Of a DNA stretch of 64,000 nucleotides, positions 53,783-62,645 are shown piece by piece. Every line of letters starts with the position of its first letter. Position 1 is the stretch's first letter. The position numbers were made by a program, and so were the translations under genes. Origin of the DNA: an uncultured Polaribacter sp. (lineage in GTDB: Bacteria > Bacteroidota > Bacteroidia > Flavobacteriales > Flavobacteriaceae); contig NZ_CANMBY010000001.1 of the NCBI RefSeq assembly GCF_947496195.1, forward strand, positions 1 through 64,000, given 5' to 3'. Below the pieces are notes generated by a model. The model did no database searches. It saw only the letters and a list, made by a program, of their open reading frames with translations, and was not told where the DNA came from.

Positions 53783-56215
53783 ATGCTCAAAAAAAACTAT
53801 CTATCTCTATTTTTACTTTTTAATATTATATTATGTTTCAGTCAAAATAGAAAAGTAATAGAACTTTCTGAAGGCTGGAAATTTCAAAAAGGAAATCCAG
53901 AAAACGCTTCTCAAATAGAGTTTAATGACACAAATTGGCAAAATGTAACTGTTCCTCATGATTGGGCAATTTATGGTCCTTTTGATAAAGAAATAGACAA
54001 ACAGATTATTGCGATCACACAGAATGGAGAAAAAATTCCTACAGAAAAAACAGGTAGAACAGGCTCTTTACCACATATTGGTTCTGCTTGGTATCGTAAA
54101 AGTTTTAACATCCATGAAAATGATATCAATAAAAAAATTATACTTCAGTTTGATGGAGCTATGAGTGAACCAGAAGTCTTTTTAAATGGTAAAAAAATTG
54201 GTGAATGGAAATATGGTTACAGCTATTTCTATTTTGATATTTCTGAAAATGTTTTAGTAGGAAACAATCTTTTAGCAGTAAAACTAACCAATAAAGAATT
54301 TGCTTCACGTTGGTATCCAGGAGCTGGTTTGTATAGAAAAGTAACACTAACATTTAAAGAAAAAGAAAGTATAAAACATTGGGGTACTTTTATAACAACA
54401 CCCATAGTAACAAAGGCGTTTGCTAAAGTTTCAATTAAAACAAAAGTATCATCAACTCATGGTAAATTAGTCACAAAAATATACGATCATTTAGGGAAGT
54501 TAATTGCTGAGCAAGAAAGTTCAGAAGCTTTTGGGAACGAATTTGAACAAAATATAAAAATAAATAATCCAAATTTATGGAGTCCTGAAAATCCTTATTT
54601 ATACACAACAAAGACTTCCTTATTTATTGACAATAAATTAAAAGATGAAATAACAACAAAATTTGGGGTTAGAAAAATTGAGTTTATTCCCAAAAAAGGA
54701 TTTTTCTTAAACGATTCATTGACAAAATTTAAAGGAGTTTGCTTGCATCATGATTTAGGACCTTTAGGAACAGCCATTAATAGATCTGCCTTAAAAAGAC
54801 AACTCACTATTTTAAAAGATATGGGTGTAAATGCTATAAGAAGTTCGCACAATATGCCTTCTTTAGAGCAATTAGAGTTATGTGATGAAATGGGATTTTT
54901 ATTTTTGGCAGAAAGTTTTGATGAATGGAAAAAACCAAAGGTTAAAAATGGATACAATCGATTTTTTGATGAATATGCAAAAAAAGATGTTGAAAATTTA
55001 GTGAGAGCTACTAGAAATCATCCTTGTATAGTGATGTGGAGTTCTGGAAATGAAGTGCCTGATCAATGGGGATCAGAAGGTGTAAAACGTGCAAAATGGT
55101 TACAAGATATTTTTCATAAAGAAGACCCAACAAGACCTGTTACTGTTGGTATGGATCAAGTAAAAGCAGTAATGGCTTCTGGTTTTGGTGCTATTATGGA
55201 TATTCCTGGTTTAAATTACAGAGTACATTTATATGAAGAAGCTAATGAAAAATTTCCTCAAGGATACATTTTAGGTTCTGAAACTGCATCAACTGTAAGT
55301 TCTAGAGGCATTTACAAGTTTCCTGTAGCACAAGGAATCATGAAAAAATATGATGATTTTCAAAGTTCCTCTTACGATTTAGAGTTTTGTAGTTGGTCTA
55401 ATTTACCTGAAGATGATTTTATTTTACAAGATGACAAATCTTGGGTTTTAGGTGAATTTGTTTGGACAGGTTTTGATTATCTTGGAGAACCTACACCTTA
55501 TGACGAACAATGGCCTTCTAGAAGCTCTTATTTTGGTATGATAGATTTGGCAGGTATTCCAAAAGACAGGTATTATTTATACAGAAGTAGGTGGAACACT
55601 AAAGAGGAAACCTTACACATTTTACCTCATTGGAACTGGAAAGGACGTGAAGGAAAAAAGACGCCCGTTTTTGTATATACCAATTACGATAGTGCAGAAT
55701 TATTTGTGAACGGAAAAAGTATGGGAGTCCAAAAAAAGACCAAAGACAAAACTCCACAACACAGATATCGTTTAATGTGGAATGATGTTATTTACGAACC
55801 AGGAACATTAAAAGTGATTGCTTTTAATGCTGATGGTAAAGCTGTTGCCAGCAAAGAAATAAAAACAGCAGGCAAACCTTATCAAATAGTTTTAGATGCA
55901 GATAGAAAAACAGTAAATGCAGATGGAAAAGATATTTCTTTTGTTACAGTTTCTGTTGTTGATAAAAATGGGGTGCTTTGTCCAACTGCCACAAATCAAT
56001 TAAAATTTGATGTTACTGGAAAAGGCAATTTTAGAGCAGTTTGTAATGGTGATGCTACTTCTTTAGAATTATTTCATAAACCAACCATGAAACTTTTTAG
56101 TGGAAAGCTTGTAGTCTTAGTTCAATCTACTAAAGAAACAGGTAATATTACATTAAAAGTAAAAGGCAAAGGTTTAAAATCTGGATCAATACAAATTACA
56201 TCAATTAGAGAATAA
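53783..56215 (+). CDS. Glycoside hydrolase family 2 enzyme (beta-galactosidase-like)
   Basis: An 810-residue secreted enzyme with signal peptide (FLLFNIILCFSQ). Sugar-binding N-domain (WQNVTVPHDWAIYGPFD, GAMSEPEVFLNGKKIG, WYPGAGLYRKV), Ig-like domain, and TIM barrel with KGVCLHHDLGPLG, NAIRSSHN, acid/base E424 (WSSGNEVPD) and nucleophile E500 (ILGSETAS). A DUF4982-like domain and an Ig-like C-terminal domain follow from about 610. Start ATG 53783 lies 13 bp after the previous stop; the frame opens further upstream at 53738. Substrate (galactoside or glucuronide) not resolved. No PUL transporters are nearby. Confidence 0.93.
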   Translation: MLKKNYLSLFLLFNIILCFSQNRKVIELSEGWKFQKGNPENASQIEFNDTNWQNVTVPHDWAIYGPFDKEIDKQIIAITQNGEKIPTEKTGRTGSLPHIGSAWYRKSFNIHENDINKKIILQFDGAMSEPEVFLNGKKIGEWKYGYSYFYFDISENVLVGNNLLAVKLTNKEFASRWYPGAGLYRKVTLTFKEKESIKHWGTFITTPIVTKAFAKVSIKTKVSSTHGKLVTKIYDHLGKLIAEQESSEAFGNEFEQNIKINNPNLWSPENPYLYTTKTSLFIDNKLKDEITTKFGVRKIEFIPKKGFFLNDSLTKFKGVCLHHDLGPLGTAINRSALKRQLTILKDMGVNAIRSSHNMPSLEQLELCDEMGFLFLAESFDEWKKPKVKNGYNRFFDEYAKKDVENLVRATRNHPCIVMWSSGNEVPDQWGSEGVKRAKWLQDIFHKEDPTRPVTVGMDQVKAVMASGFGAIMDIPGLNYRVHLYEEANEKFPQGYILGSETASTVSSRGIYKFPVAQGIMKKYDDFQSSSYDLEFCSWSNLPEDDFILQDDKSWVLGEFVWTGFDYLGEPTPYDEQWPSRSSYFGMIDLAGIPKDRYYLYRSRWNTKEETLHILPHWNWKGREGKKTPVFVYTNYDSAELFVNGKSMGVQKKTKDKTPQHRYRLMWNDVIYEPGTLKVIAFNADGKAVASKEIKTAGKPYQIVLDADRKTVNADGKDISFVTVSVVDKNGVLCPTATNQLKFDVTGKGNFRAVCNGDATSLELFHKPTMKLFSGKLVVLVQSTKETGNITLKVKGKGLKSGSIQITSIRE

Positions 56216-56216
56216 A

Positions 56217-56657
56217 ATGAGAAAAGCAATTACAATTATTATGTTTTTAAGTGCATTTACAATGTTTTGTCAAGATGAAACAAAAGCCGTAAAATCTACT
56301 ATTCAAAATTATTATGATGGTTATATAGACAGAAATATAAACAAACTAAATAAAGCTTTTGATTTAGAAAATGGTACAATGAAAGTACCAATCTTAAAAG
56401 ATGAAAAAGTAATTGGTTTTAACAATCTCTATTTTAAAGATTTAGTTCTAAAATGGGGTAATAGAAAAAAACTATCTCCAGAAGTATTACAAAATTGTGC
56501 TTTAAAAATTTTTTCTGTTGATATTGTTGATAACAAAATAGCAAGTGCAAAAATTAGTATGAAAGTAGATACAATCACATATATTGATATTTTATCAATA
56601 CAAAAAATAAAAGGTAAATGGAAAATTACCAATAAAATTTACTCAGTACGTAAGTAA
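56217..56657 (+). CDS. Small secreted NTF2/lumazine-binding-like protein
   Basis: A 146-residue protein with a signal peptide (MFLSAFTMFCQ). The mature sequence (ETKAVKSTIQNYYDGYIDRN, KLNKAFDLENGTMKVP, KISMKVDTITYIDILSIQKIKGKWKITNKIYSV) fits the SnoaL/NTF2-like 'putative lumazine-binding' family common in Bacteroidetes. Starts 1 bp after the GH2 stop, so cotranscribed; function unknown. Confidence 0.8.
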   Translation: MRKAITIIMFLSAFTMFCQDETKAVKSTIQNYYDGYIDRNINKLNKAFDLENGTMKVPILKDEKVIGFNNLYFKDLVLKWGNRKKLSPEVLQNCALKIFSVDIVDNKIASAKISMKVDTITYIDILSIQKIKGKWKITNKIYSVRK

Positions 56658-56711
56658 CAAAATTATATGTTTAATAATAAAATATCAATCTATTAGTAAT
56701 TTTAAAAATTG

Positions 56712-57224
56712 CTAAAAGTTTGAAAAGTATACTTGATAAGAAATAGCTACAATTAAAATTAAGAAACTAATAATAAAAAATTTGGTAGCTCTTTTTACGT
56801 GAGAAAACTTCTTTTCTATAATAAGACTTTCAGCGTGAATTTGTTCACTTAAACTTTTCACAATTTCGTCTTTTGAGGTACATGTTTTTATTAACTCTTT
56901 AGAAAAATCTTCTACAGATTCATATTTGTTTGCAGCGTCTTTAAAGAAAAATACATTTCTTTTATAGCTTAACTCCATATGTGGTCTAAAACATCTAAAA
57001 CAGAAGTATAATGATAGAATAACAGAAAGTAACCAGAACCCAATTAATATTAAAAAAAGGAAACTTTCTTTTAAAAAAAATTCAAAATTTTCGAACCTAT
57101 CTACAAAAAAACTTAAAATTAAACTGTGAAAAGAAAAAATAACACCTGCCTTAAATTCAGAAGCTCTTATTAACTTTTCTAATCTTTCTAATTGTTCCCA
57201 ATAATCATTTGTATCGTGTGACAT
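56712..57224 (-). CDS. Stand-alone PycTM (Pycsar effector-like) membrane protein
   Basis: A 170-residue protein with the PycTM/DUF5706 layout: an N-terminal amphipathic part (YWEQLERLEKLIRASEFKAGVIFSFHSLILSFF, first helix about 22-38), a second helix at about 53-74 (FLILIGFWLLSVILSLYFCF), RPHMELSYKRNVFFFKDAANKYESVEDFSKEL, a Ser/Lys-rich helix SKDEIVKSLSEQIHAESLIIEKKF, and a third helix at about 147-166. In Pycsar defence such proteins are opened by cUMP or cCMP and damage the inner membrane. The start lies 3 bp after the cyclase stop, so cyclase and effector are one unit. Family call by pattern; ligand unknown. Confidence 0.8.
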   Translation of the reverse strand: MSHDTNDYWEQLERLEKLIRASEFKAGVIFSFHSLILSFFVDRFENFEFFLKESFLFLILIGFWLLSVILSLYFCFRCFRPHMELSYKRNVFFFKDAANKYESVEDFSKELIKTCTSKDEIVKSLSEQIHAESLIIEKKFSHVKRATKFFIISFLILIVAISYQVYFSNF

Positions 57225-57227
57225 TTT

Positions 57228-59060
57228 TTATGCTTTTTCTAATAAATAATACATGTTTAATGCAGATCTATTTTTAATTTTGATTTCTCCTCTTGGTTCA
57301 AATTTAAATCTATCTTGAATTAAAGAATAAGTACTTTCTGAAATATTAATTTTACCAACTTCACAAGTAGATTCTACTCTTGAAGCTATATTTACAGTAT
57401 CTCCCCAAACATCATAAGCAAATTTATTTTTACCTACTACACCAGCTACAACAGGGCCTGTATGTACACCTATTCTAACATCAAATCTTACTTTACCTAC
57501 ATCGTGTTTTAGTTTGCTTAATTTTACAAAATCTAAAATTTCTAATGCTGCTTTTGCTACATTTTCTGCATGCTCAAAATTAGGTGTTGGTAAACCACCC
57601 ACACACATATATGCATCACCTATTGTTTTTATTTTTTCTAAATTATATTTCTCACAAATTTCATCGAACTTAGAAAAGTAAAAATCTAAAGATTCTACTA
57701 ATTTTTCTGGAGGTAATGTTTCTGCAAATTTTGTAAAATCTTTAAAATCTGTAAAAAGCACAGTAACAGACTCAAACTTTTTAGAAGTTACATAACCATT
57801 TACTTTTAATTCCTTAGCAGATTCTTCTGGTAATAAATTTAATAATAAATTATCTGATCTCTTTTTTTCTTGTTCTATTATAATAGATGTCTTTTTGATG
57901 TAATTATTTCTTCTAAATAAACCAAAAGCCAGTAAAAGTAAAAGAACAATAACAATACAAATACTTAAGATAATATATTTTTGAGATTGTTGATTTTGAA
58001 TAGAAGCATCAAGTTGACTTTGCTTTTTCTCAATTTCAAATTCTGTTCTTAAATTGGCTAATTTTTGAACAGTTTGGATATTAGTAACACTGTCTTGGTA
58101 TACAATATATTCTTTTAAATGAAATAATGATTTTTTGGGTTGTTCCAGCAAATCATAAATTTTAGATAATTTTAAACTTGCTGTACTTATTTGTTCTTTT
58201 AATTGATACTTTTTTGAAAGCTCTAAACTTCTTTCTGCATAAATTTTAGAAAGAACAGGTTTGTTTTGATCTAAATATATATCAGCTATAAATTCTAAAT
58301 AAACTGCAATTGGATAATAATCTTTTTCTAACTCTAATATCTTTATAGCTTCGTCTATATTAGCTCTGGCTAACTTATGCCTACCTTGTTTAGCATAAAC
58401 CATCCCTATATTTCCTAGATTATAAGCCTTACCTAGTTTAAATCCTATTTTATTACTAATTAAGCTAGATTCATAGAAGTAAGTCATTGCTTTATCATAC
58501 TTGTCTGCGCTAAAAAATTCGTCTCCAGCATTTAGTAAAGCTGAAGCCAATTTAAAGGAATCAGATTTTATTTCTCTAAGTTTTGCTATACCCTGTTTAT
58601 AATAATTTACAGAGTTTTCATGATTACCCATTACTGAATAAACGTCTGCTATAGTGATGCTAGATAAAGCTAACATTTCTTCACTTTCTGAATTACCTTT
58701 TGCTAGCTCTGATGCTTTTAAAAAACTTTTTAATGCAAGAGATAAATCACTTTTTAATCTATGTGCATTTCCTTTTTGCATAAATGCATCAAAAAGATAA
58801 TGTGTAGAATCTTTTTGGGTGGCAAGTTCTATTAAAAGTTGACTGTATTTTAATTTTTTTTGAGGATCGTTACTATCTCTAGAAAGAGTATTTAAAATTA
58901 TTAGCTCATTAGTATCTATAAACTTTTTACTTTCATATAAGATCTCTAGTTTATCTATTGATGAAGGTAATTGTTGAGCGAAAATTGTAAGTGAAATAAA
59001 AAAAAAGCCCACACAAATAGCCTGGGCTTTACTTATAAAAATATTAGTAATTCTTACCAT
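57228..59060 (-). CDS. Transmembrane class III nucleotidyl cyclase with extracytoplasmic TPR sensor
   Basis: A 610-residue protein: signal/anchor (about 8-28), TPR repeats from about 60 to 330 predicted periplasmic, a helix at about 359-381 (IILSICIVIVLLLLLAFGLF), a linker, and a class III cyclase domain at about 410-605. Metal Asp residues are D438 (FTDFKDFT) and D482 (KTIGDAYM); transition-state residues N557 and R561 (VNIASR) are present. Base-selecting positions are K478 and D550, the adenylyl cyclase combination. cAMP is therefore the likely product; Pycsar-type pyrimidine cyclases differ at these positions. ATG 59060 chosen over GTG 59084. It sits between a secreted protein and a PycTM effector gene. 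Confidence 0.92.
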   Translation of the reverse strand: MVRITNIFISKAQAICVGFFFISLTIFAQQLPSSIDKLEILYESKKFIDTNELIILNTLSRDSNDPQKKLKYSQLLIELATQKDSTHYLFDAFMQKGNAHRLKSDLSLALKSFLKASELAKGNSESEEMLALSSITIADVYSVMGNHENSVNYYKQGIAKLREIKSDSFKLASALLNAGDEFFSADKYDKAMTYFYESSLISNKIGFKLGKAYNLGNIGMVYAKQGRHKLARANIDEAIKILELEKDYYPIAVYLEFIADIYLDQNKPVLSKIYAERSLELSKKYQLKEQISTASLKLSKIYDLLEQPKKSLFHLKEYIVYQDSVTNIQTVQKLANLRTEFEIEKKQSQLDASIQNQQSQKYIILSICIVIVLLLLLAFGLFRRNNYIKKTSIIIEQEKKRSDNLLLNLLPEESAKELKVNGYVTSKKFESVTVLFTDFKDFTKFAETLPPEKLVESLDFYFSKFDEICEKYNLEKIKTIGDAYMCVGGLPTPNFEHAENVAKAALEILDFVKLSKLKHDVGKVRFDVRIGVHTGPVVAGVVGKNKFAYDVWGDTVNIASRVESTCEVGKINISESTYSLIQDRFKFEPRGEIKIKNRSALNMYYLLEKA

Positions 59061-59087
59061 CTTAAAAAATAAGATTTGTATCACTTA

Positions 59088-59549
59088 TTATCTCTTTATA
59101 ACAATTTTAGGATCTATCATAAATATTCCTGGTTTAGCTTCACCATCAACATAAACTCTAAATTTAATAGTGTATTTTTCAGAATCTCCAGCTCTACCTT
59201 CAGTTACTTTTGCAATAACCACTCCATCAGATCCATTAAGAACATTTTTTCCAAAAACTCTAGCTCCACCCTCATGATTTATAGATTCAATATCAACATA
59301 ATCATCTTCTGATGTAGTTGAAACACCAACCCACTCAACATAATCTCCAACATTTACTTCTATAGTATAATCTTTGTTTGAAATATTTTGAGGTTGCCCA
59401 AAGTTTGAATATTGATTAGTCGTCTGTTTTGTAATTTGACCTGTATCTACATTTAATGTAATTCTATGTGTTATTTGAGAATAACCATTTAAAAATAAAA
59501 ATAGAAATAAGATAAAAATGCCGTTTTTAAAAATACTTTTTGTTTTCAT
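59088..59549 (-). CDS. Small secreted protein, first gene of the cyclase-PycTM unit
   Basis: A 153-residue protein with a signal peptide (FILFLFLFLNGYSQ). The mature part is all-beta with a cupredoxin-like rhythm (YTIEVNVGDYVEWVGVS, FGKNVLNGSDGVVIAKV, YTIKFRVYVDGE, GIFMIDPKIVI) but without Cys/His/Met copper ligands. No family recognised. The start is set at ATG 59549 where the signal peptide begins; the cyclase start follows 27 bp after the stop. A ligand-carrying or sensing role for the cyclase TPR domain is inference. Confidence 0.7.
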   Translation of the reverse strand: MKTKSIFKNGIFILFLFLFLNGYSQITHRITLNVDTGQITKQTTNQYSNFGQPQNISNKDYTIEVNVGDYVEWVGVSTTSEDDYVDIESINHEGGARVFGKNVLNGSDGVVIAKVTEGRAGDSEKYTIKFRVYVDGEAKPGIFMIDPKIVIKR

Positions 59550-59669
59550 AGGTATTGTTTGTTTAGTTGTTGTACAATGCAATATAAACATTATTTACTG
59601 AATAACAATTTAATTTACAATCGTTTATATTTTGTAATTAATAAATAAAAGTATTAAATAAATTTGAGT

Positions 59670-60056
59670 TTAATTGTTTAGAATTTTAGCAATATTAGGT
59701 TTAAAATAATTTGGACCTTTTAATACTTTACCATCTTCTCTGTAAATTGGCTTGCCATCCTCACCTAATTTACTCATATTAGAATTCTGAATTTCATTAA
59801 AAACCTCCTCTATTTTATCTTGCATTCCATGTTCTATAATTGTGCCACACAAAATATAAAGCATGTCTCCTAAAGCATCTGCTACCTCAACTAAATCATT
59901 ATTTTTTGCTGCTTCTAAATACTCTTCATTTTCTTCTTTCATTAACTCAAAACGCAACTGTTTTCTATCTTCAGAAATATTTACTGTTGGTTTATTTTGA
60001 ATATTTAATTTAAACGCTTTATGAAATGCATGAACAGCAGCTATTTTATCTTTCAT
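59670..60056 (-). CDS. MazG-like nucleoside triphosphate pyrophosphohydrolase
   Basis: A 128-residue all-alpha NTP-PPase-like protein. The metal-binding helices show LMKEENEEYLEAA and LVEVADALGDMLYILCGTIIEHG (the EExxE...ExxD pattern), and SNMSKLGEDGKPIYREDGKVLKGPNYFKP is typical of the PRA-PH/MazG-related family in Bacteroidetes. Likely house-cleaning of non-canonical nucleotides. Monocistronic. Confidence 0.9.
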   Translation of the reverse strand: MKDKIAAVHAFHKAFKLNIQNKPTVNISEDRKQLRFELMKEENEEYLEAAKNNDLVEVADALGDMLYILCGTIIEHGMQDKIEEVFNEIQNSNMSKLGEDGKPIYREDGKVLKGPNYFKPNIAKILNN

Positions 60057-60174
60057 TATCTTACTTTTTAAATGTATTTATTTGTAATTTTGCAATCAGC
60101 AATATAAAGATTCTCTTCATTCTGTAAGCGTTTCTAAGTAAGATATAGTCCAAAACTTATTAAGAATTTATACA

Positions 60175-60381
60175 ATGTTTTTAAATGCTTTTTTTTCTAC
60201 AGGTAGAATTATTTTTATCATCTTTTTTGTTATCGCTTTTACAACTTTGATTGTTTGGAGCTACAGAAAAGATATTAAAAATCATGAACGATATTACAAG
60301 AATGCAGGTAAAAACGTTTTAATTTACGGAGGAATAATTATTGCCATTTTTATAGCAATTCGTATACTTTTTGGGAATTAA
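60175..60381 (+). CDS. Small two-helix membrane protein
   Basis: A 68-residue protein with two transmembrane helices (IIFIIFFVIAFTTLIVW, VLIYGGIIIAIFIAIRILF) separated by a charged loop (YRKDIKNHERYYKNAGKN). Small conserved flavobacterial membrane proteins of this layout are unannotated. A possible -7 box (TAATTTTG, 60085-60092) lies upstream. Its stop overlaps the convergent channel gene by 4 bp. Confidence 0.7.
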   Translation: MFLNAFFSTGRIIFIIFFVIAFTTLIVWSYRKDIKNHERYYKNAGKNVLIYGGIIIAIFIAIRILFGN

Positions 60382-61298
60382 TCTAATTTTTCTACTTCAC
60401 TTAATAGATCATGATCTAAAACTGTAAAGCCTAAACCATCAAAACTTGATGCTGAAGTAAACTTTACATCACATTCAATATCTTTAAAAGAATAAGAATT
60501 TATCTGATATACTTTTTGAGCAAAAAACTCTTCATGATAACTCATTAAAATATAAATATTAGCATTTAGTTTTTTTATCTCTTCATTAGAATATTTAAAC
60601 AATGGGCTATCTTCATTTATTTGATGCACTATTGTCCAAACTGTAGGTAAATACATGATTTTACTACGTTCTAATTTAAGTTGATAAAAATTTCGCTTAA
60701 ACTCTCCGTTTTTTTCTTCTTTTGTTATAGATAAAGTAACCGAAATTTCTGGTTCTATCATTACTGTTTTTCGGCTATTCATTAAACGGAACATTAATGC
60801 TTTTCCTTCTTTAAAATCTCTTATTATAAAATTCTTACTAAACTCTATTATGGCTTTTGGTTTCGAAAAGCGTCCATACAACATACCAGTTATAAAAGAA
60901 AAACTTAACAACCCAATCATTGCCTCAAAAGCTGCTATAAAATTTGCTGTAATACCTTTAGGAGCTATACCTCCATAACCTACTGTAGTAAGTGTTTGTG
61001 CACTAAAGAAAAAACCATTTAAAAAATCCTCAAAAAAAGTACCTTTTGGTTTCGTAATCTGTTCTATACCAATTGCAACATAAAGTAACCCAAAAACAAT
61101 ATTTAATAAAGTATAAACTAAAATAATTAGTAAGAAAAATTGCCACCATTTTATATCTATAAAAAAAGTATATAAATCTCCTAAATTTCTTCTTCTATTA
61201 ATGTGTTTTACATTACTAGAACCATCATCTTTTAGAACACTTTGTGCGTTTTTATTAGAATTGTAACCAAAACCAGGGTCTTTTGTTTTTCTTACCAA
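60378..61298 (-). CDS. KirBac-like inward rectifier potassium channel, TTG start
   Basis: A 306-residue channel. N-terminal KDPGFGYN and a slide-helix region (DLYTFFIDIKWWQFF), outer helix (55-75), pore with selectivity filter TTVGYGGIAP, inner helix (FIAAFEAMIGLLSFSFITGMLYGRFSKP), and a C-terminal cytoplasmic immunoglobulin-like gating domain (ALMFRLMNSRKTVMIEPEISV, TWTIVHQINEDSPLF, ILMSYHEEFFAQKVYQINSYSF). The only start before the conserved DPGFG motif is TTG at 61298; the first ATG falls after the pore. K+ conduction and gating are inferred from the family. Confidence 0.93.
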   Translation of the reverse strand: MVRKTKDPGFGYNSNKNAQSVLKDDGSSNVKHINRRRNLGDLYTFFIDIKWWQFFLLIILVYTLLNIVFGLLYVAIGIEQITKPKGTFFEDFLNGFFFSAQTLTTVGYGGIAPKGITANFIAAFEAMIGLLSFSFITGMLYGRFSKPKAIIEFSKNFIIRDFKEGKALMFRLMNSRKTVMIEPEISVTLSITKEEKNGEFKRNFYQLKLERSKIMYLPTVWTIVHQINEDSPLFKYSNEEIKKLNANIYILMSYHEEFFAQKVYQINSYSFKDIECDVKFTSASSFDGLGFTVLDHDLLSEVEKLD

Positions 61299-61317
61299 AT
61301 CTTCTTTTTTATGATTA

Positions 61318-62088
61318 CTAATTTATATTATTTGAATTTAAATTTATTTTTTTAAATCTTTTCCACTGTTTTTGATGAAACAAAATATAAACGAATAAAC
61401 AACTAACATCTAATAAAAAGTAAAAAAGGCTAATGCCACTTGGTGGATTGTTACTAGGTAAAAACTCAAAAACACCAAATGCAATTGGAGGCCATTTCCA
61501 GGTGCCAAAAGCTGTACCTCCTATTTCTAAAAGTACAACTATAATATACATGGTGTAAAAATACAATCTATCTTTTGGTCTAAAATAAAGTATCACAAAA
61601 ACTGCTATTGTCATAACAAATCCGAAAACATCTGTGAAGAAAACCAAATAAACTAATGCAAAAACAGTAATAATGATTGTAAATAATTGCTCTATTGCTT
61701 TATGGTATTTTTTAACTAAAGTATCCTTACTAAAAATGAAAACTCTACCATATAAAGCTGCATGACCTAAAGGAACATACCAAGGCACATTTTCTAATCT
61801 GTAAGTATACATGCCTAAATAGACTGAGAAAAAATATTCTCCTAATAAACCTAAAAAAACAGCATATATCATTAATTTTCTAACTCTTGGAGTTGCTCTT
61901 TTAAACATCCAAAAAAAGCTTAATAAAGCTAGAATATTTATTGGAAATTGTGAGCTTGTATAGTTTTCTGCAAAAAAAGTTCCATCAAAAAAAAGTATAA
62001 AAATAAACCCAATAAAAATACCTGGTTTACGTAAAAAAATATACCCTAGTTTTTTTAAATCGTTTTTTGGAACTTTTAAAATCTTCAT
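61318..62088 (-). CDS. Multi-pass membrane protein, unknown function
   Basis: A 256-residue protein with about seven hydrophobic helices, a YFFSVYLGMYTYRLENVPWYVPLGHAALYGRVF segment and GTAFGTWKWPPIAFGVFEFLPSNNPPSG near the sixth. Such proteins are common in Bacteroidetes without a function. One-base overlap with tag (upstream) suggests one transcript tag - this gene - channel. Confidence 0.8.
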   Translation of the reverse strand: MKILKVPKNDLKKLGYIFLRKPGIFIGFIFILFFDGTFFAENYTSSQFPINILALLSFFWMFKRATPRVRKLMIYAVFLGLLGEYFFSVYLGMYTYRLENVPWYVPLGHAALYGRVFIFSKDTLVKKYHKAIEQLFTIIITVFALVYLVFFTDVFGFVMTIAVFVILYFRPKDRLYFYTMYIIVVLLEIGGTAFGTWKWPPIAFGVFEFLPSNNPPSGISLFYFLLDVSCLFVYILFHQKQWKRFKKINLNSNNIN

Positions 62089-62645
62089 TAACTAGGATAT
62101 TTAAAACAATCTGTTGTATGATCATTTACCATACCAACAGCTTGCATAAAAGCATACATTACTGTAGAACCAACAAATTTGAAACCACGTTTTTTTAAAT
62201 CTTTTGATATTTTATCTGATAAAGTTGTAGTTGCAGGAACATCTTCTCTTTTATGAAATTTATTTACTATAGGTTTACCATTAACATAACTCCAAATAAA
62301 CTTAGAAAAAGAACCATATTCTTTTTGTACTTCTATAAACAACTGAGCATTGGTAATTGCACTTCTAATTTTTAGTTTATTTCTTATAATACCTGCATCT
62401 TGTAACAAAGATTGGTACTTAGATTCAGGATATTCTGCAATTTTTTGATAATTAAAATCATCAAAAGCTTTTCTAAAGTTTTCTCTTTTGTTTAAAATGG
62501 TAATCCAACTTAAACCTGCTTGAAAAGTTTCTAACAATAAAAACTCAAACAATGTTGCATCATCATAAACAGGTTCTCCCCATTCATAATCATGATAGTC
62601 TTGGTACAATTTGCTATCTGTAACCCAAAAACAACGATGTTTCAT
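62088..62645 (-). CDS. tag: DNA-3-methyladenine glycosylase I
   Basis: A 185-residue base-excision repair enzyme removing 3-methyladenine. Zinc ligands are Cys 5, His 17 (DYHDYEWG), and the late His/Cys in NDHTTDCF. Other family segments: LFEFLLLETFQAGLSWITILNKRENFRKAF, DAGIIRNKLKIRSAI and FKFVGSTVMYAFMQAVGMVNDH. Directly downstream of the M24 peptidase gene with no spacing. Confidence 0.97.
   Translation of the reverse strand: MKHRCFWVTDSKLYQDYHDYEWGEPVYDDATLFEFLLLETFQAGLSWITILNKRENFRKAFDDFNYQKIAEYPESKYQSLLQDAGIIRNKLKIRSAITNAQLFIEVQKEYGSFSKFIWSYVNGKPIVNKFHKREDVPATTTLSDKISKDLKKRGFKFVGSTVMYAFMQAVGMVNDHTTDCFKYPS

Noticed and set aside
56712..59549. Calling this locus a bona fide Pycsar antiphage system
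   Set aside because: The cyclase has adenylyl-type residues and a periplasmic sensor, and no defence genes, phage remnants or mobile elements surround it. I keep it as a Pycsar-related candidate only.
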